Positions 38,723-50,212 of a DNA stretch of 64,000 nucleotides are shown here, in pieces. Where the stretch lies: NCBI GenBank assembly GCA_036351775.1, contig JAZBPX010000004.1, positions 1-64,000 on the forward strand, read 5' to 3'. Every line of letters starts with the position of its first letter. The first letter of the stretch is position 1. The stretch comes from Pacificimonas sp036351775 (GTDB taxonomy: Bacteria > Pseudomonadota > Alphaproteobacteria > Sphingomonadales > Sphingomonadaceae). Below the pieces are notes generated by a model. That model was not told where the DNA came from, did not search any database, and saw nothing but the letters and a program-made list of their open reading frames with translations. The position numbers and the translations under genes are program-made.

Positions 38723-39484
38723 CTAACGCCCCACCTCATACAGCGCGACCGCCGCCGCATTCGACACGTTCAAACTCTCCACCGCCTTCGAGATTGGCAG
38801 CCGCGCCGTCACATCGCAGTGCGCGGCCACATTCTGCCTAAGCCCCGGCCCTTCCGCGCCGAGAACCAGGCAGGCGGGCATGTCGCGCTGCGCCTCCTGC
38901 AGGGTCATCTTTGCCTCCCCGGCAAGGCCCACGCGCCAGTAGCCGACCTCACCGATGGTCTCCAGCGCCCGCGCGAGGTTCGTGACCCGCGCCCAGGGCA
39001 GGCGCTCCAGCGCCCCCGACGCCGCCTTGGCCAGCGCGCCCGATTCCGGCGGCGAGTGGCGGTCCTGCGTGACAATCCCCGCAGCCCCGAACGCCGCCGC
39101 TGAACGGATGATCGCGCCGACGTTATGCGGGTCGGTCACCTGGTCGAGGATCAGGATCGGGCGCTTCGTATCTGTGCCAACCCACAGCTCCTCCAGATGC
39201 ACCGCGGGCAGCGGGTCGCATTCCAGCACCAGCCCCTGGTGCGGCGCCCCCTCCGGCACCATCCGCGCCAGCGCCGCTGCGTCGCCGCGTTCCACGACGA
39301 TATCGTCCGGCAGGTGATATTTCTGCGCGATCTCGCCGGTGACGAACAGCTTGCGGCAGTGCCGGTTCGGGTTGTCGAGCGCCGCCTCGACCGCATGACG
39401 TCCGTACAGTCGCAGCTGTCCGCCCTTGCCCCGCGCGCTCAGCTCGCGTCCGGCGCGGCCCCGTCTGATTTTCGATCGTGCCAT
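38723..39484 (-). CDS. rlmB: 23S rRNA (guanosine-2'-O-)-methyltransferase RlmB, SPOUT/TrmH family
   Basis: 253 residues. The N-terminal L30e-like substrate-binding domain includes LYGRHAVEAALDNP. The SpoU knot motifs are all present: DPHNVGAIIRSAAAFGAAG, LVLGAEGPGLRQ and LPISKAVESLNVSNAAAVAL. It methylates the 2'-O of a 23S rRNA guanosine (G2251 in E. coli). The basic N-terminal tail (ARSKIRRGRAGRE) is a common alphaproteobacterial extension. It lies next to tRNA-Tyr and tRNA-Gly in the opposite direction. Confidence 0.93.
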   Translation of the reverse strand: MARSKIRRGRAGRELSARGKGGQLRLYGRHAVEAALDNPNRHCRKLFVTGEIAQKYHLPDDIVVERGDAAALARMVPEGAPHQGLVLECDPLPAVHLEELWVGTDTKRPILILDQVTDPHNVGAIIRSAAAFGAAGIVTQDRHSPPESGALAKAASGALERLPWARVTNLARALETIGEVGYWRVGLAGEAKMTLQEAQRDMPACLVLGAEGPGLRQNVAAHCDVTARLPISKAVESLNVSNAAAVALYEVGR

Positions 39485-39604
39485 AGACGCCTTCGCCTAC
39501 CCCCTTCCCGCCGGCGCGGGCAAGATCGACCGGACGCCAACGCTCATGTTGACTTGAAACCGCCCCTTCGCCACATAGCGCGGCCTTGCCGTGGCGGGCC
39601 CTGT

Positions 39605-39690
39605 GGAGGGGTGGCCGAGTGGTTAAAGGCAGCAGACTGTAAATCTGCCCGCATTAGCGTACACAGGTTCGAATCCTGTCCCCTCCACCA
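39605..39690 (+). tRNA. tRNA-Tyr (GUA anticodon)
   Basis: 86 bases, with the long variable arm of a class II tRNA and an encoded CCA. The acceptor stem GGAGGGG pairs with CCCCTCC; anticodon loop ACTGTAAAT with GTA; T-arm AGGTTCGAATCCT. Confidence 0.98.
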
Positions 39691-40050
39691 CCATTCATGA
39701 TCCCCCGGCGGCGAATGTGACGGTCTTGCAATGGGGTAAGCTGGGGTGGGAGCTGTGCGGTGTCTCCCCAACCGGGTCCGCACGCACTCGTTCTGTCGCC
39801 GGGAAAGCTGGTGCCGCCGGAACGGCCATGAAGCTGCCACTCCCCAGCGCAGACGGCCTGTCCCGGACGACACCCACATCGGATCCTCCCCAGAATCCCT
39901 CGGTATTCCCGAACGATGCGTGCGCCGGGATATCCGGCACCTGCGACATGTTGTCAACGCCATAACGCATACGTAACGCCCTGCTCGTCGCGCTGGCGTG
40001 CCCCGCGGCTTGCACCGGCGTCACCCGCCCTCTATCTGCCGCGGCTGAGC
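39691..40050. other. Spacer between tRNA-Tyr and tRNA-Gly, no recognised gene
   Basis: 360 bases. Open frames exist on both strands (for instance 39695-40024 on the minus strand), but none has a recognisable domain or a convincing ribosome site, and their composition is rich in Pro, Ser and Arg as expected of chance frames in GC-rich DNA. I see no repeat or hairpin of note. Confidence 0.5.
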
Positions 40051-40124
40051 GCGGATGTAGTTCAATGGTAGAACCTTAGCCTTCCAAGCTAATGATGCCG
40101 GTTCGATCCCGGTCATCCGCTCCA
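40051..40124 (+). tRNA. tRNA-Gly (UCC anticodon)
   Basis: 74 bases with encoded CCA. The acceptor stem GCGGATG pairs with CATCCGC; D-arm GTTCAATGGTAGAAC; anticodon loop CTTCCAA; T-arm CCGGTTCGATCCCGG. Confidence 0.98.
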
Positions 40125-40208
40125 GCGCTTCTCTCCACCTCGGTCCACGCAACAAAGCCGCCGCCGCGCCCGTTGCCTGTTCAGACCCACATCAAGGAGA
40201 AGAACGCC

Positions 40209-40595
40209 ATGTCCATTGTCGAAATGATTTCCGAACATCCGCACGTTGACGGCCACCTGAACGACCCGCTGGCCGAGCTCGTGAAGCACGCCATGTATGG
40301 CAGCCAGATCTTCGCCAGCTGCGCCGATGCCTGCCTCGGGGAAGACAATGCCGCCGACCGCAAGGACTGCATCCGGGCCTGCCTCGACGCTTCGAACGCG
40401 GCCGAAGCGCTCGCGTACATCGGGGCGCGCCGTACGGGTTCGAATGAGGGCGTGATCGAAGCTGCCATGACCTTCGCCAAGAAGGCGGTCCAGAACTGTC
40501 ACAGCGAATGTTCGAAGCACAAAGAAGCCCACTGCAAGCGCTGCGCCACGATGTGCGAGGAAATCCTTGCCGACATCGAGAAGGCGGAGCTGTAG
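40209..40595 (+). CDS. Four-helix-bundle copper-binding protein (DUF326)
   Basis: 128 residues from ATG 40209 with AAGGAGAAG upstream; a longer open frame back to 40092 would overlap tRNA-Gly and is rejected. Cysteines occur in helical pairs: ASCADACLGED, KDCIRACLDAS, NCHSECSKH and HCKRCATMCEEI. This is the pattern of the family that stores or buffers Cu(I) inside a four-helix bundle (Csp-like). No signal peptide, so cytosolic. It probably protects against copper. It is monocistronic. Confidence 0.87.
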   Translation: MSIVEMISEHPHVDGHLNDPLAELVKHAMYGSQIFASCADACLGEDNAADRKDCIRACLDASNAAEALAYIGARRTGSNEGVIEAAMTFAKKAVQNCHSECSKHKEAHCKRCATMCEEILADIEKAEL

Positions 40596-40625
40596 GTCAC
40601 AGTGGGTCACACCCTATGCGCGCGT

Positions 40626-40653
40626 GCGGGCGGGTCCGGCAGGACCTGCCCGC
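40626..40653. terminator. Terminator-like hairpin after the copper-binding protein
   Basis: GCGGGCGGGTCC (40626-40637) pairs with GGACCTGCCCGC (40642-40653), with one G-U pair, around a GGCA loop. There is no T-run. The surrounding 40596-40941 (346 bases, no gene) otherwise holds only the presumed acnA promoter and leader. Confidence 0.5.
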
Positions 40654-40941
40654 ATCGGGCCGCGAAAGGGGAATGAGAAGCTTGTCGATCACCGCGCCGC
40701 TTATCTCATGGCTGGCCACCTGTAGGACAGCGCAGGCCGCGGCCCGGCCGCGGCCTTCGCGGCAGCGTCTCGCGGCGCGGGGATTCGCGACCTTTCCCGC
40801 TGCGCCGCCCTAAGTTAAGGCGCGGCGTAATTCCGCCAGACATGGGCACGGCCGCGCCGGACCCTGACCAGCGGTCGGCTCAAATGACGCGCCCCCGTCG
40901 TTGGTGCCGCGAACAACAGCTCTATCGACGAGGATGCCTCT

Positions 40942-43638
<2,697 letters not shown>

Positions 43639-43652
43639 GCGGTACACAGTGC

Positions 43653-43678
43653 CGGGGACGGCCGGAACGCCGTCCCCG
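43653..43678. terminator. Terminator-like hairpin after acnA
   Basis: CGGGGACGGC (43653-43662) pairs perfectly with GCCGTCCCCG (43669-43678) around a six-base loop, 15 bases past the acnA stop. No T-run follows, so it may work with Rho. Confidence 0.6.
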
Positions 43679-43776
43679 CCCGCCTAGCGCATCCGTCCCC
43701 TCCTTTTGCTGGGCTTGTGGCCGCCCCCCGTCAGCGGGCAGGCAGGCTTCAAATCCAGCACATAGGAGACGACGAC

Positions 43777-45036
43777 ATGGGACACGCTTACATCATCGAC
43801 GCGGTGCGCACGCCGCGCGGCATCGGCAAGACCGGCAAGGGCGCGCTCGCGCACATGCACCCGCAGCACCTCGCCGCGACGGTCCTGAAGGCGATTGCCG
43901 AGCGCAACGATCTCGACACCGCCGATGTGGACGACGTGATCTGGTCCACCTCCACGCAGAAGGGCAAGCAGGGCGGCGACCTCGGCCGGATGGCCGCGCT
44001 CGATGCGGGCTATGACATCAAGACATCCGGCACCACGCTCGACCGTTTCTGCGGCGGCGGCATCACCAGCGTAAACTTCGCCGCAGCGCAGGTCATGTCC
44101 GGCATGGAGGACCTGATCGTCGCGGGCGGTACCGAGATGATGAGCTACACGTCGGACCGCGGCCGCGAGGAAATGGCCGCCGGTCTCGGCGCCGCCATGA
44201 TGGGCTCCGGCAACGAACGCCTGCAGGAAACCCACCCCCAGTCGCACCAGGGCGTCTGCGGCGACGCCATCGCCTCCATGGAGGGCTTCACACGCGAGGA
44301 ACTCGATAATGTCGGCTACATGTCGCAGCAGAAGGCGCGCGTCGCCCTTGAGGAGGGCCGGTTCGACAAGAGCCTGGTTCCGGTCGTCGATGCCGACGGC
44401 AACGAGGTTCTGACCACCGAGGAGTTCCCCCGTCCGCAGACGACCAGGGAGGGCCTTGCCCAGCTCGACGCCAGCTTCGCGAAGATCGCCGACATGCCGA
44501 TCGACGAGAAGGGCACCACCTTCCGCAAGCTCATCAACAACAAATATCCCGACCTTGAGATCAAGCATTTCCACCATGCCGGCAATTCCTCGGGCGTCGT
44601 GGACGGGGCGGCCGCCGTGCTGATCGCGTCGGAGGACTATGTGAAGCGCAAGGGGCTGAAGCCGCGCGCGAAGATCATCCAGACGGCGAACATGGGCGAT
44701 GATCCCACGCTGATGCTGAACGCCCCCGTTCCGGCGGCGAAGAAGGTGCTCGAAAAGGCCGGCCTCACCAAGGACGACATCGACCTGTGGGAAATCAACG
44801 AGGCGTTCGCCGTCGTCGCCGCCAAGTTCGTGCGCGACCTCGACCTCGACTGGGACAAGGTCAATGTGAACGGCGGCGCCATCGCGCTCGGCCACCCCAT
44901 CGGCGCGACCGGCTCCATCCTCATCGGCACCATGGTCGACGAGCTGGAACGCCGCGGCCTGAAGCGCGGCCTCGTCACCATGTGCGCCGCGGGCGGCATG
45001 GCCCCGGCGATCATCGTGGAGCGCATCGAGGACTAG
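43777..45036 (+). CDS. Acetyl-CoA C-acyltransferase (thiolase)
   Basis: 419 residues from MGHAYIIDAVRTPRGIGKTG, with AGGAG upstream; the open frame begins 60 bases earlier. The thiolase catalytic set is complete: nucleophile Cys in LDRFCGGGITS, His in NGGAIALGHPIGATGS, and second Cys in VTMCAAGGMAPAI. It cleaves 3-ketoacyl-CoA or condenses acetyl-CoA. With the downstream SDR and crotonase, and the facing SDR, thiolase and acyl-CoA dehydrogenase, it forms a fatty-acid or branched-acid oxidation neighbourhood. Confidence 0.93.
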   Translation: MGHAYIIDAVRTPRGIGKTGKGALAHMHPQHLAATVLKAIAERNDLDTADVDDVIWSTSTQKGKQGGDLGRMAALDAGYDIKTSGTTLDRFCGGGITSVNFAAAQVMSGMEDLIVAGGTEMMSYTSDRGREEMAAGLGAAMMGSGNERLQETHPQSHQGVCGDAIASMEGFTREELDNVGYMSQQKARVALEEGRFDKSLVPVVDADGNEVLTTEEFPRPQTTREGLAQLDASFAKIADMPIDEKGTTFRKLINNKYPDLEIKHFHHAGNSSGVVDGAAAVLIASEDYVKRKGLKPRAKIIQTANMGDDPTLMLNAPVPAAKKVLEKAGLTKDDIDLWEINEAFAVVAAKFVRDLDLDWDKVNVNGGAIALGHPIGATGSILIGTMVDELERRGLKRGLVTMCAAGGMAPAIIVERIED

Positions 45037-45075
45037 GGCGGTAACAGACCGTGCCTCGCCCTGCCCGCCACAACT

Positions 45076-45173
45076 GTCATCCCGGCGAAGGCCGGGACCC
45101 ACGCCGCGACTTTGGCAGCGCCGCTCTGCGCCGCGCATATAATGGCGTGGATCCTGACCTGCGTCAGGATGAC
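45076..45173. repeat. Palindromic repeat upstream of the SDR-crotonase pair
   Basis: Begins GTCATCCCGGCGAAGGCCGG and ends TCCTGACCTGCGTCAGGATGAC. It is 98 bases long, the same length as the cores at 36142-36543. The left arm belongs to the CCCGGCGAAGGC family, and the right arm to the CCTGAC family, so the element is a hybrid of two arm types. It ends 22 bases before the SDR start. Confidence 0.8.
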
Positions 45174-45194
45174 AGCTGTAGGGTGGGCTGACCA

Positions 45195-45938
45195 ATGACG
45201 GACCCCCTCTTCGATTTCTCCGGCAAGGTCGCCCTCGTCACGGGCGGCAGTCGGGGGCTCGGGCGCGAGATGGTCATGGCGCTGGCGGAGCGCGGTGCCG
45301 ACTGCATCATCGCCAGCCGCAAGCTCGATGCCTGCGAAGCGGTCGCCGAAGACGTCCGCGCACTCGGCCGCCGCGCCCTCGCTCATGCCTGCCACTGCGG
45401 GCGGTGGGAGGAAATGGACGCGCTCGCGGACGCCGCTCAGACCGAATTCGGCCGCGTCGACATCCTCGTCAACAACGCCGGCATGGGCCCCGCCACCCCA
45501 AGCCATGAAGTAACAGAACAGCTGTTCGACTCGGTCCTGAACCTCAACCTCAAGGGCCCCTTCCGCCTCTCCGCGCTCATTGCCGAGCGCATGAAAAGCG
45601 CGGGCGGCGGCGCCATCCTCAACGTCTCGTCCTCCGGCAGCCTCCGCCCCCTCCCCATGGTCGTACCCTACGGCGCGGCGAAGGCGGCGGTGAACGCCAT
45701 GACCGTCTCGATGGCGCATGAATATGGCCCGGAGGTGCGCGTGAACTGCCTCGTCCCCGGCCCCTTCCTCACCGACATTTCAAGGGCGTGGACCGAGGAG
45801 GCGCGGGAAAGCGCCGACAACGCCCTCGGCCGCCCCGGCAAACCGAACGAAATCGTAACCGCGGCGCTGACCCTGCTCAGCCCCGCCTCCAGCTTCACCA
45901 CCGGCACGACGCTCCGCGTCGATGGCGGGCATCAATAA
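45195..45938 (+). CDS. SDR family oxidoreductase
   Basis: 247 residues, classical short-chain dehydrogenase. Rossmann motif VTGGSRGLGREM near residue 17, NNAGMGPA near 91, catalytic Ser in VSSSGS and Tyr-x3-Lys in VPYGAAKAAVNAM, and C-terminal DGGHQ. It reduces or oxidises a ketone or alcohol with NAD(P)(H). The start is within 22 bases of a palindromic repeat. The crotonase gene follows by 19 bases, so the two are one operon. Confidence 0.9.
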   Translation: MTDPLFDFSGKVALVTGGSRGLGREMVMALAERGADCIIASRKLDACEAVAEDVRALGRRALAHACHCGRWEEMDALADAAQTEFGRVDILVNNAGMGPATPSHEVTEQLFDSVLNLNLKGPFRLSALIAERMKSAGGGAILNVSSSGSLRPLPMVVPYGAAKAAVNAMTVSMAHEYGPEVRVNCLVPGPFLTDISRAWTEEARESADNALGRPGKPNEIVTAALTLLSPASSFTTGTTLRVDGGHQ

Positions 45939-45957
45939 CAACCCAGGGAGAACATCC

Positions 45958-46719
45958 ATGAGCGACGACCTTCTGACCCGCGAGGAAGACGGTATCCTCG
46001 TCATCACCATCAACCGGCCGGACGCGAAGAACGCCATGAACCAGGCGGCGGCCGAGGGCATTGCCGCCGCGCTGGACCGCCTCGACAGCGAAGACGACCT
46101 GCGCGTCGCCGTCCTGACCGGCGCGGGCGGCACCTTCTGCTCCGGCATGGACCTGAAGGGGTTCCTGAAGGGCGAATCGCCGAACGTTCCGGGGCGCGGC
46201 TTTGGCGGCATCACCGAGAAGGGGCCGGAAAAGCCCATCATCGCCGCCGTTGAGGGCTACGCGCTCGCGGGCGGCCTCGAACTGATGATCGCCTGCGACC
46301 TCGTCGTTGCGCACAAGGATGCGAAGTTCGGCATTCCGGAAGTGAAGCGCGGCCTCGTCGCGGCGGCGGGCGGCCTGATGCGTCTGCCCGAACAGATTCC
46401 GCAGCGCGTTGCCATGGAGCTGGCGCTGACCGGCGATTTCTTCGGCACCGACCGCGCCTACGAGCTCGGCCTTATCAACCGGGTTGTCGACGGCGACCCG
46501 CTTGAGGCGGCGATGGATCTGGCGCGCAAGATCAACGAGAACGGCCCGCTCGCCGTGCGCGTCTCCAAGCAGATCATGACCGAATCGCGCAGCTGGTCGG
46601 AGGAGGAGCGCTGGAACAAGCAGGGCAAGCTGATGGGCCCGGTCTTCACCTCCGCCGACGCCCAGGAAGGCCCCCGCGCCTTCGCCGAAAAACGCAAGCC
46701 CAACTGGACGGGGAAGTAG
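45958..46719 (+). CDS. Crotonase/enoyl-CoA hydratase family protein
   Basis: 253 residues from MSDDLLTREEDGILVITINR with AGGGAGAAC upstream. The oxyanion-hole motifs are present (GAGGTFCSGMDLKGF and AVEGYALAGGLELMIACDL). FGIPEVKRGLVAAAGGLMRL contains the usual general-acid/base region. Crotonase members hydrate enoyl-CoA or isomerise it. It follows the SDR on the same strand, and the pair is bracketed by palindromic repeats at 45076 and 46741. Confidence 0.92.
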   Translation: MSDDLLTREEDGILVITINRPDAKNAMNQAAAEGIAAALDRLDSEDDLRVAVLTGAGGTFCSGMDLKGFLKGESPNVPGRGFGGITEKGPEKPIIAAVEGYALAGGLELMIACDLVVAHKDAKFGIPEVKRGLVAAAGGLMRLPEQIPQRVAMELALTGDFFGTDRAYELGLINRVVDGDPLEAAMDLARKINENGPLAVRVSKQIMTESRSWSEEERWNKQGKLMGPVFTSADAQEGPRAFAEKRKPNWTGK

Positions 46720-46740
46720 GCCAGACTACTCCCCTTTTCT

Positions 46741-46845
46741 GTCATCCCCGCGAAGGCGGGGATCCATTGGTCAGAACGCTAGCGACTTTCGCGCTGCGCT
46801 CACGACCGCATTGAAGGAATGGGTCCCCGCCTTCGCGGGGATGAC
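46741..46845. repeat. Palindromic repeat after the crotonase gene
   Basis: Begins GTCATCCCCGCGAAGGCGGG and ends CCCCGCCTTCGCGGGGATGAC; the arms are near-perfect inverted copies over 105 bases. It lies between the convergent crotonase and SDR genes and could act as a bidirectional transcription stop. Confidence 0.85.
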
Positions 46846-46864
46846 AGTTTCTGCTGTGATTGCC

Positions 46865-47656
46865 CTAGCGCGGCGGCATGCGGATCGCGCCGTCGACGCG
46901 AAACGCCTGTCCGTTCAGGTAGCTGTTCCGGCAGATCTCCAGCGCGAACGAGCCGAACTCCGGCGGATTGCCCAGCCGCTTCGGGAACGGCACCGAGTTC
47001 GACAGATTGTCGAACATCGCGGGCGCGCGGTCCTTCATGCCCAGCATGGGCGGCGTCGCGAAGATGCCCGGCATGATCGAGTTCACGCGGATGCCGAGGC
47101 TCATCAGGTCGCGCGCCATCGGCAGGACCAGCCCGTTCACGCCAGCCTTGCAGCTGCCATAGGCGACCTGCCCGATCTGGCCGTCCTGCGCGGCGGCGGA
47201 CGAGGTCAGGATGATGACCCCGCGCTCGCCGTCCTCCGTCACCGGGTCCGCGTTCGCCATGCCGAGCGCGGCGATCGACGCCATGCGGTAGCTGGCGACG
47301 AGAATGCCGCCCGCCGAAAACGCATAATCCTCAGATGACAGCCGCTTATAGCCGCCCGCGGCCTTGTCGAAGCCGACGGTCTTCCCGCCCTTCGCCGTCA
47401 TCGCGCAGTGGACGAGGATACGTTCCTGCCCGTTCGCCCCTCGCGCCGCCTCGAACCCGGCGAGCGCCGATGCCTCGTCCGTCACATCGACCTTCTGGAA
47501 GCCCGCGCCGATCTCGTCCGCCACGGCGCGGCCACCCTCCTCGTTCCAGTCGAAGATGGTGACCTTCGCGCCCTCGCCCGCCAGTGCGGTCGCGGTCGCG
47601 CGGCCAAGGCCGGACGCGCCGCCCGTGACGATGGCGGCGGTGCCCTCGATCTTCAT
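46865..47656 (-). CDS. SDR family dehydrogenase, 3-hydroxyacyl-CoA dehydrogenase (HSD17B10-like)
   Basis: 263 residues. Rossmann motif VTGGASGLGRATA at residues 10-22, DVT at the adenine side, catalytic Ser in LTSSAAAQDGQIGQ, Tyr-x3-Lys in VAYGSCKAGVNG, and ending DGAIRMPPR. The ordering resembles type-2 3-hydroxyacyl-CoA dehydrogenase of branched-chain and fatty-acid oxidation. The usual NNAG is replaced by HCAM. Its start is four bases from the thiolase stop, so the two are co-transcribed. Confidence 0.88.
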   Translation of the reverse strand: MKIEGTAAIVTGGASGLGRATATALAGEGAKVTIFDWNEEGGRAVADEIGAGFQKVDVTDEASALAGFEAARGANGQERILVHCAMTAKGGKTVGFDKAAGGYKRLSSEDYAFSAGGILVASYRMASIAALGMANADPVTEDGERGVIILTSSAAAQDGQIGQVAYGSCKAGVNGLVLPMARDLMSLGIRVNSIMPGIFATPPMLGMKDRAPAMFDNLSNSVPFPKRLGNPPEFGSFALEICRNSYLNGQAFRVDGAIRMPPR

Positions 47657-47660
47657 ACCG

Positions 47661-48824
47661 TCAGACCCGCTCGATGATCGTGACGTTGGCGACGCCGCCG
47701 CCCTCGCACATGGTCTGCAGGCCGTACTTCCCGCCGCGCTTGTGGAGTTCGTGCACCAGCGTCGCCATCAGCTTGGTACCCGACGCGCCGAGCGGATGAC
47801 CGAGCGCAATCGCGCCGCCGTTCACGTTCAGCTTCTCGGGGTCCGCGCCGGTATGCTGCAGCCACGCCATCGGCACCGGCGCGAAGGCCTCGTTCACCTC
47901 ATAGAGGTCGATGTCCTCGATCGACATGCCCGCGCGCTTCAGCGCCTTGTCGGTCGCGAACAGCGGCTCCTCCAGCATCACCACGGGATCGCCCGCCGTC
48001 ACCGTCAGATTGTGGATGCGCGCGAGCGGCGTCAGGCCGTACTTCTTCACGGCGGCTTCGGACGCGATCACCACCGCGCTCGCCCCGTCGGTGATCTGGC
48101 TGGAGGTCGCGGCGGTAATCACGCCGTTCTCGTCCAGCAGCTTCACGCCCGCCATGCCTTCCGCCGACGCGTCCCAGCGGATGCCCTCGTCGACCGTGTG
48201 CATCGCCTTCGACCCGTCGGGCAGTTCGACCTCGACCGGCACGATCTCGTCATCGAAGCGGTTCGTCTCGGCGGCGGCCTTCGCCTTCTGGTGGCTCGAA
48301 AGACCGAACGCATCCAGCTCTTCGCGCTTCATGTCCCATTTCTTGGCGATCATCTCCGCGCCGCGGAACTGGCTGAAGCCCGGCACGCCGTATTTCTCCT
48401 TGATCGAGTCGGGATAGGGGCTCGACCCCTCCGGGGAGCGAACCGCGGAACCCATCGGCACCCGCGTCATCGATTCGGTGCCGGACGCGATGACGATATC
48501 CTGCGTACCGGACATCACCGCCTGCGCCGCGAACTGGATCGCCTGCTGGCTGGACCCGCACTGCCGGTCAATGGTGACGGCGGGAACGCTTTCGGGAAGG
48601 CTGGAGGCCAGCACACAGTGCCGGCCCACATGCGCGGACTGCTCGCCCGCCTGCGTGACGCAGCCCATGATGACATCCTCGACAGCCTCGCCCGGAACGC
48701 CCGCGCGCTCCACGGCGGCCTCAAGGACGCGCGCGCCCAGATCGACAGGGTGCCACCCGGCAAGGCGGCCGCCCCGGCGGCCCCCGGCGGTACGGCAGGC
48801 GGATACGATATAGGCTTCGGGCAT
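47661..48824 (-). CDS. Acetyl-CoA C-acetyltransferase (thiolase)
   Basis: 387 residues. Nucleophile Cys in IDRQCGSSQQAIQF near residue 88; His in NGGAIALGHPLGASGTK; second Cys in QTMCEGGGVANVTII. It carries out the last step of beta-oxidation or acetoacetyl-CoA synthesis. It starts a two-gene unit with the SDR. A palindromic repeat (48843) lies between it and the upstream acyl-CoA dehydrogenase gene on the same strand. Confidence 0.93.
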   Translation of the reverse strand: MPEAYIVSACRTAGGRRGGRLAGWHPVDLGARVLEAAVERAGVPGEAVEDVIMGCVTQAGEQSAHVGRHCVLASSLPESVPAVTIDRQCGSSQQAIQFAAQAVMSGTQDIVIASGTESMTRVPMGSAVRSPEGSSPYPDSIKEKYGVPGFSQFRGAEMIAKKWDMKREELDAFGLSSHQKAKAAAETNRFDDEIVPVEVELPDGSKAMHTVDEGIRWDASAEGMAGVKLLDENGVITAATSSQITDGASAVVIASEAAVKKYGLTPLARIHNLTVTAGDPVVMLEEPLFATDKALKRAGMSIEDIDLYEVNEAFAPVPMAWLQHTGADPEKLNVNGGAIALGHPLGASGTKLMATLVHELHKRGGKYGLQTMCEGGGVANVTIIERV

Positions 48825-48842
48825 CGGTATGATCCTTTCTTG

Positions 48843-48967
48843 TCTCCCCTCCCTCTAGGGGAGGGGCTGGGGGAGGGGCTTTCTGCAACAACGCCCCGAT
48901 TTCTCTCTCGATGGGCAGTGCTTCCGCAATGGAGCCCCACCCCTGACCCCTCCCCTAGAGGGAGGGA
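48843..48967. repeat. Palindromic repeat (CCCTCCCTCTAGGGGAGG family), copy 1
   Basis: Opens CTCCCCTCCCTCTAGGGGAG and closes CCCCTCCCCTAGAGGGAGGG, inverted copies of each other. The first 50 bases are nearly identical to the start of the element at 50213, in the same orientation. It lies between the thiolase and acyl-CoA dehydrogenase genes. Confidence 0.85.
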
Positions 48968-48981
48968 AAACCGCGCCGCCG

Positions 48982-50124
48982 TCAGATACTGCGGCTGATG
49001 ACTTCCTTCATGATTTCGCTGGTCCCGCCAAAGATGCGCGTGACGCGCGCGTCACGCCACAGACGGGCAATCGGATATTCGTTCATGTAGCCCGCGCCGC
49101 CGTGCAGCTGCAGCGCGGCATCGCACACCCGCCCCTGCAGCTCGGTATGCCACAGCTTCGCGGACGAAGCCTCCGCCGTCGTCAGCTCCTTCTTTATGTG
49201 CCGCTTCAGCGCCCAGTCGAGATGCGCCCAGCCCACCTGCAGCTGCGCCTGCAGATCGGCGAGCGTGAACTTCGTGTTCTGAAAATCGAAGACCGTCTGG
49301 CCGAACGCCTTCCGATCCTTGGTGAACTTCACCGCCTCGTCGAACGCGCGCTGCGCCCCGGCCTGCGCGGAGACCGCGATCGACAGCCGCTCCTGCGGCA
49401 GCTCGTTCATCAGATAGGCGAACCCATGCCCCTCCTCGCCGAGGATATTGGTCATGGGCACGCGCACGTCGTTGAAGAACAGTTCCGAGGTGTCCGCCGA
49501 ATGCTGCCCCACCTTGTCGAGGTTGCGTCCACGCTCGAAGCCCTCCGCATCCTTGTCGACAAGGATCAGGCTCGTGCCCTTCGCACCCAGCGAGGGATCG
49601 GTCTTCGCAACCACGATCACGAAATCGCAGGTCTGGCCGTTGGTGATGTAGGTTTTCGACCCGTTGATGACGAGGTGATTGCCGTCCTTCTTCGCCGTCG
49701 TGCGGATGCCCTGCAGGTCGCTGCCCGTCCCCGGCTCCGTCATGGCGATGGCGGAGATCTTGTCGCCGGAGATCATGCCGGGCAGGTATTTCTGCTTCTG
49801 CTCCTCCGACCCGTACAGCTCGATATAGTTGACCGTGATGTCGGACTGCAGCGTGAAGCCCGCCGAGGAGCCCATATAGGCCAACTCCTCGGCCACGACG
49901 GCATTATAGCCGAAGTCGAGACCCAGCCCGCCATATTCCTCCGCAACGGTCGGGCACAGCAGCCCCGCCGCGCCCACGGCCTTCCACTCATCACGCCCGA
50001 CCAGCCCCTCCTCCTCATGCTTGTCGAGGTTCGGCTCCATGACATCGGCAAACACCTTGCGGACGGTGTCGCGGAACATCTCGTGATCGGTATCATAGGC
50101 GGTGCGCGCCGACTGGCTGAGCAT
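48982..50124 (-). CDS. Acyl-CoA dehydrogenase, LCAD-like
   Basis: 380 residues from MLSQSARTAYDTDHEMFRDT; the longer frame to 50190 lacks support. FAD-dependent oxidation of acyl-CoA to enoyl-CoA, passing electrons to ETF. Flavin motifs AMTEPGTGSDLQGIRTTA and TYITNGQTCDFVIVVAKT are present, with ELPQERLSIAVSAQ and DRKAFGQTV in the helical C-domain. The end reads RIFGGTSEIMKEVISRSI: the position of the usual catalytic Glu (YEGT in medium-chain enzymes) is Gly, as in LCAD and isovaleryl types that use a Glu in an earlier helix. It is flanked on both sides by same-family repeats. Confidence 0.92.
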   Translation of the reverse strand: MLSQSARTAYDTDHEMFRDTVRKVFADVMEPNLDKHEEEGLVGRDEWKAVGAAGLLCPTVAEEYGGLGLDFGYNAVVAEELAYMGSSAGFTLQSDITVNYIELYGSEEQKQKYLPGMISGDKISAIAMTEPGTGSDLQGIRTTAKKDGNHLVINGSKTYITNGQTCDFVIVVAKTDPSLGAKGTSLILVDKDAEGFERGRNLDKVGQHSADTSELFFNDVRVPMTNILGEEGHGFAYLMNELPQERLSIAVSAQAGAQRAFDEAVKFTKDRKAFGQTVFDFQNTKFTLADLQAQLQVGWAHLDWALKRHIKKELTTAEASSAKLWHTELQGRVCDAALQLHGGAGYMNEYPIARLWRDARVTRIFGGTSEIMKEVISRSI

Positions 50125-50212
50125 GGGTGGTCCTTCGGAAACGGGATGCGAATCTGCCTCCACCCTAGGCTGCACACCCGCCGCCACCATTCGTCATTTT
50201 GCGGGGGCCCCT

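Noticed and set aside
39695..40024. Possible 90-110 residue protein between the two tRNA genes
   Set aside because: No domain, no signal peptide, no good ribosome site, and a competing open frame on the other strand; left as unassigned spacer.
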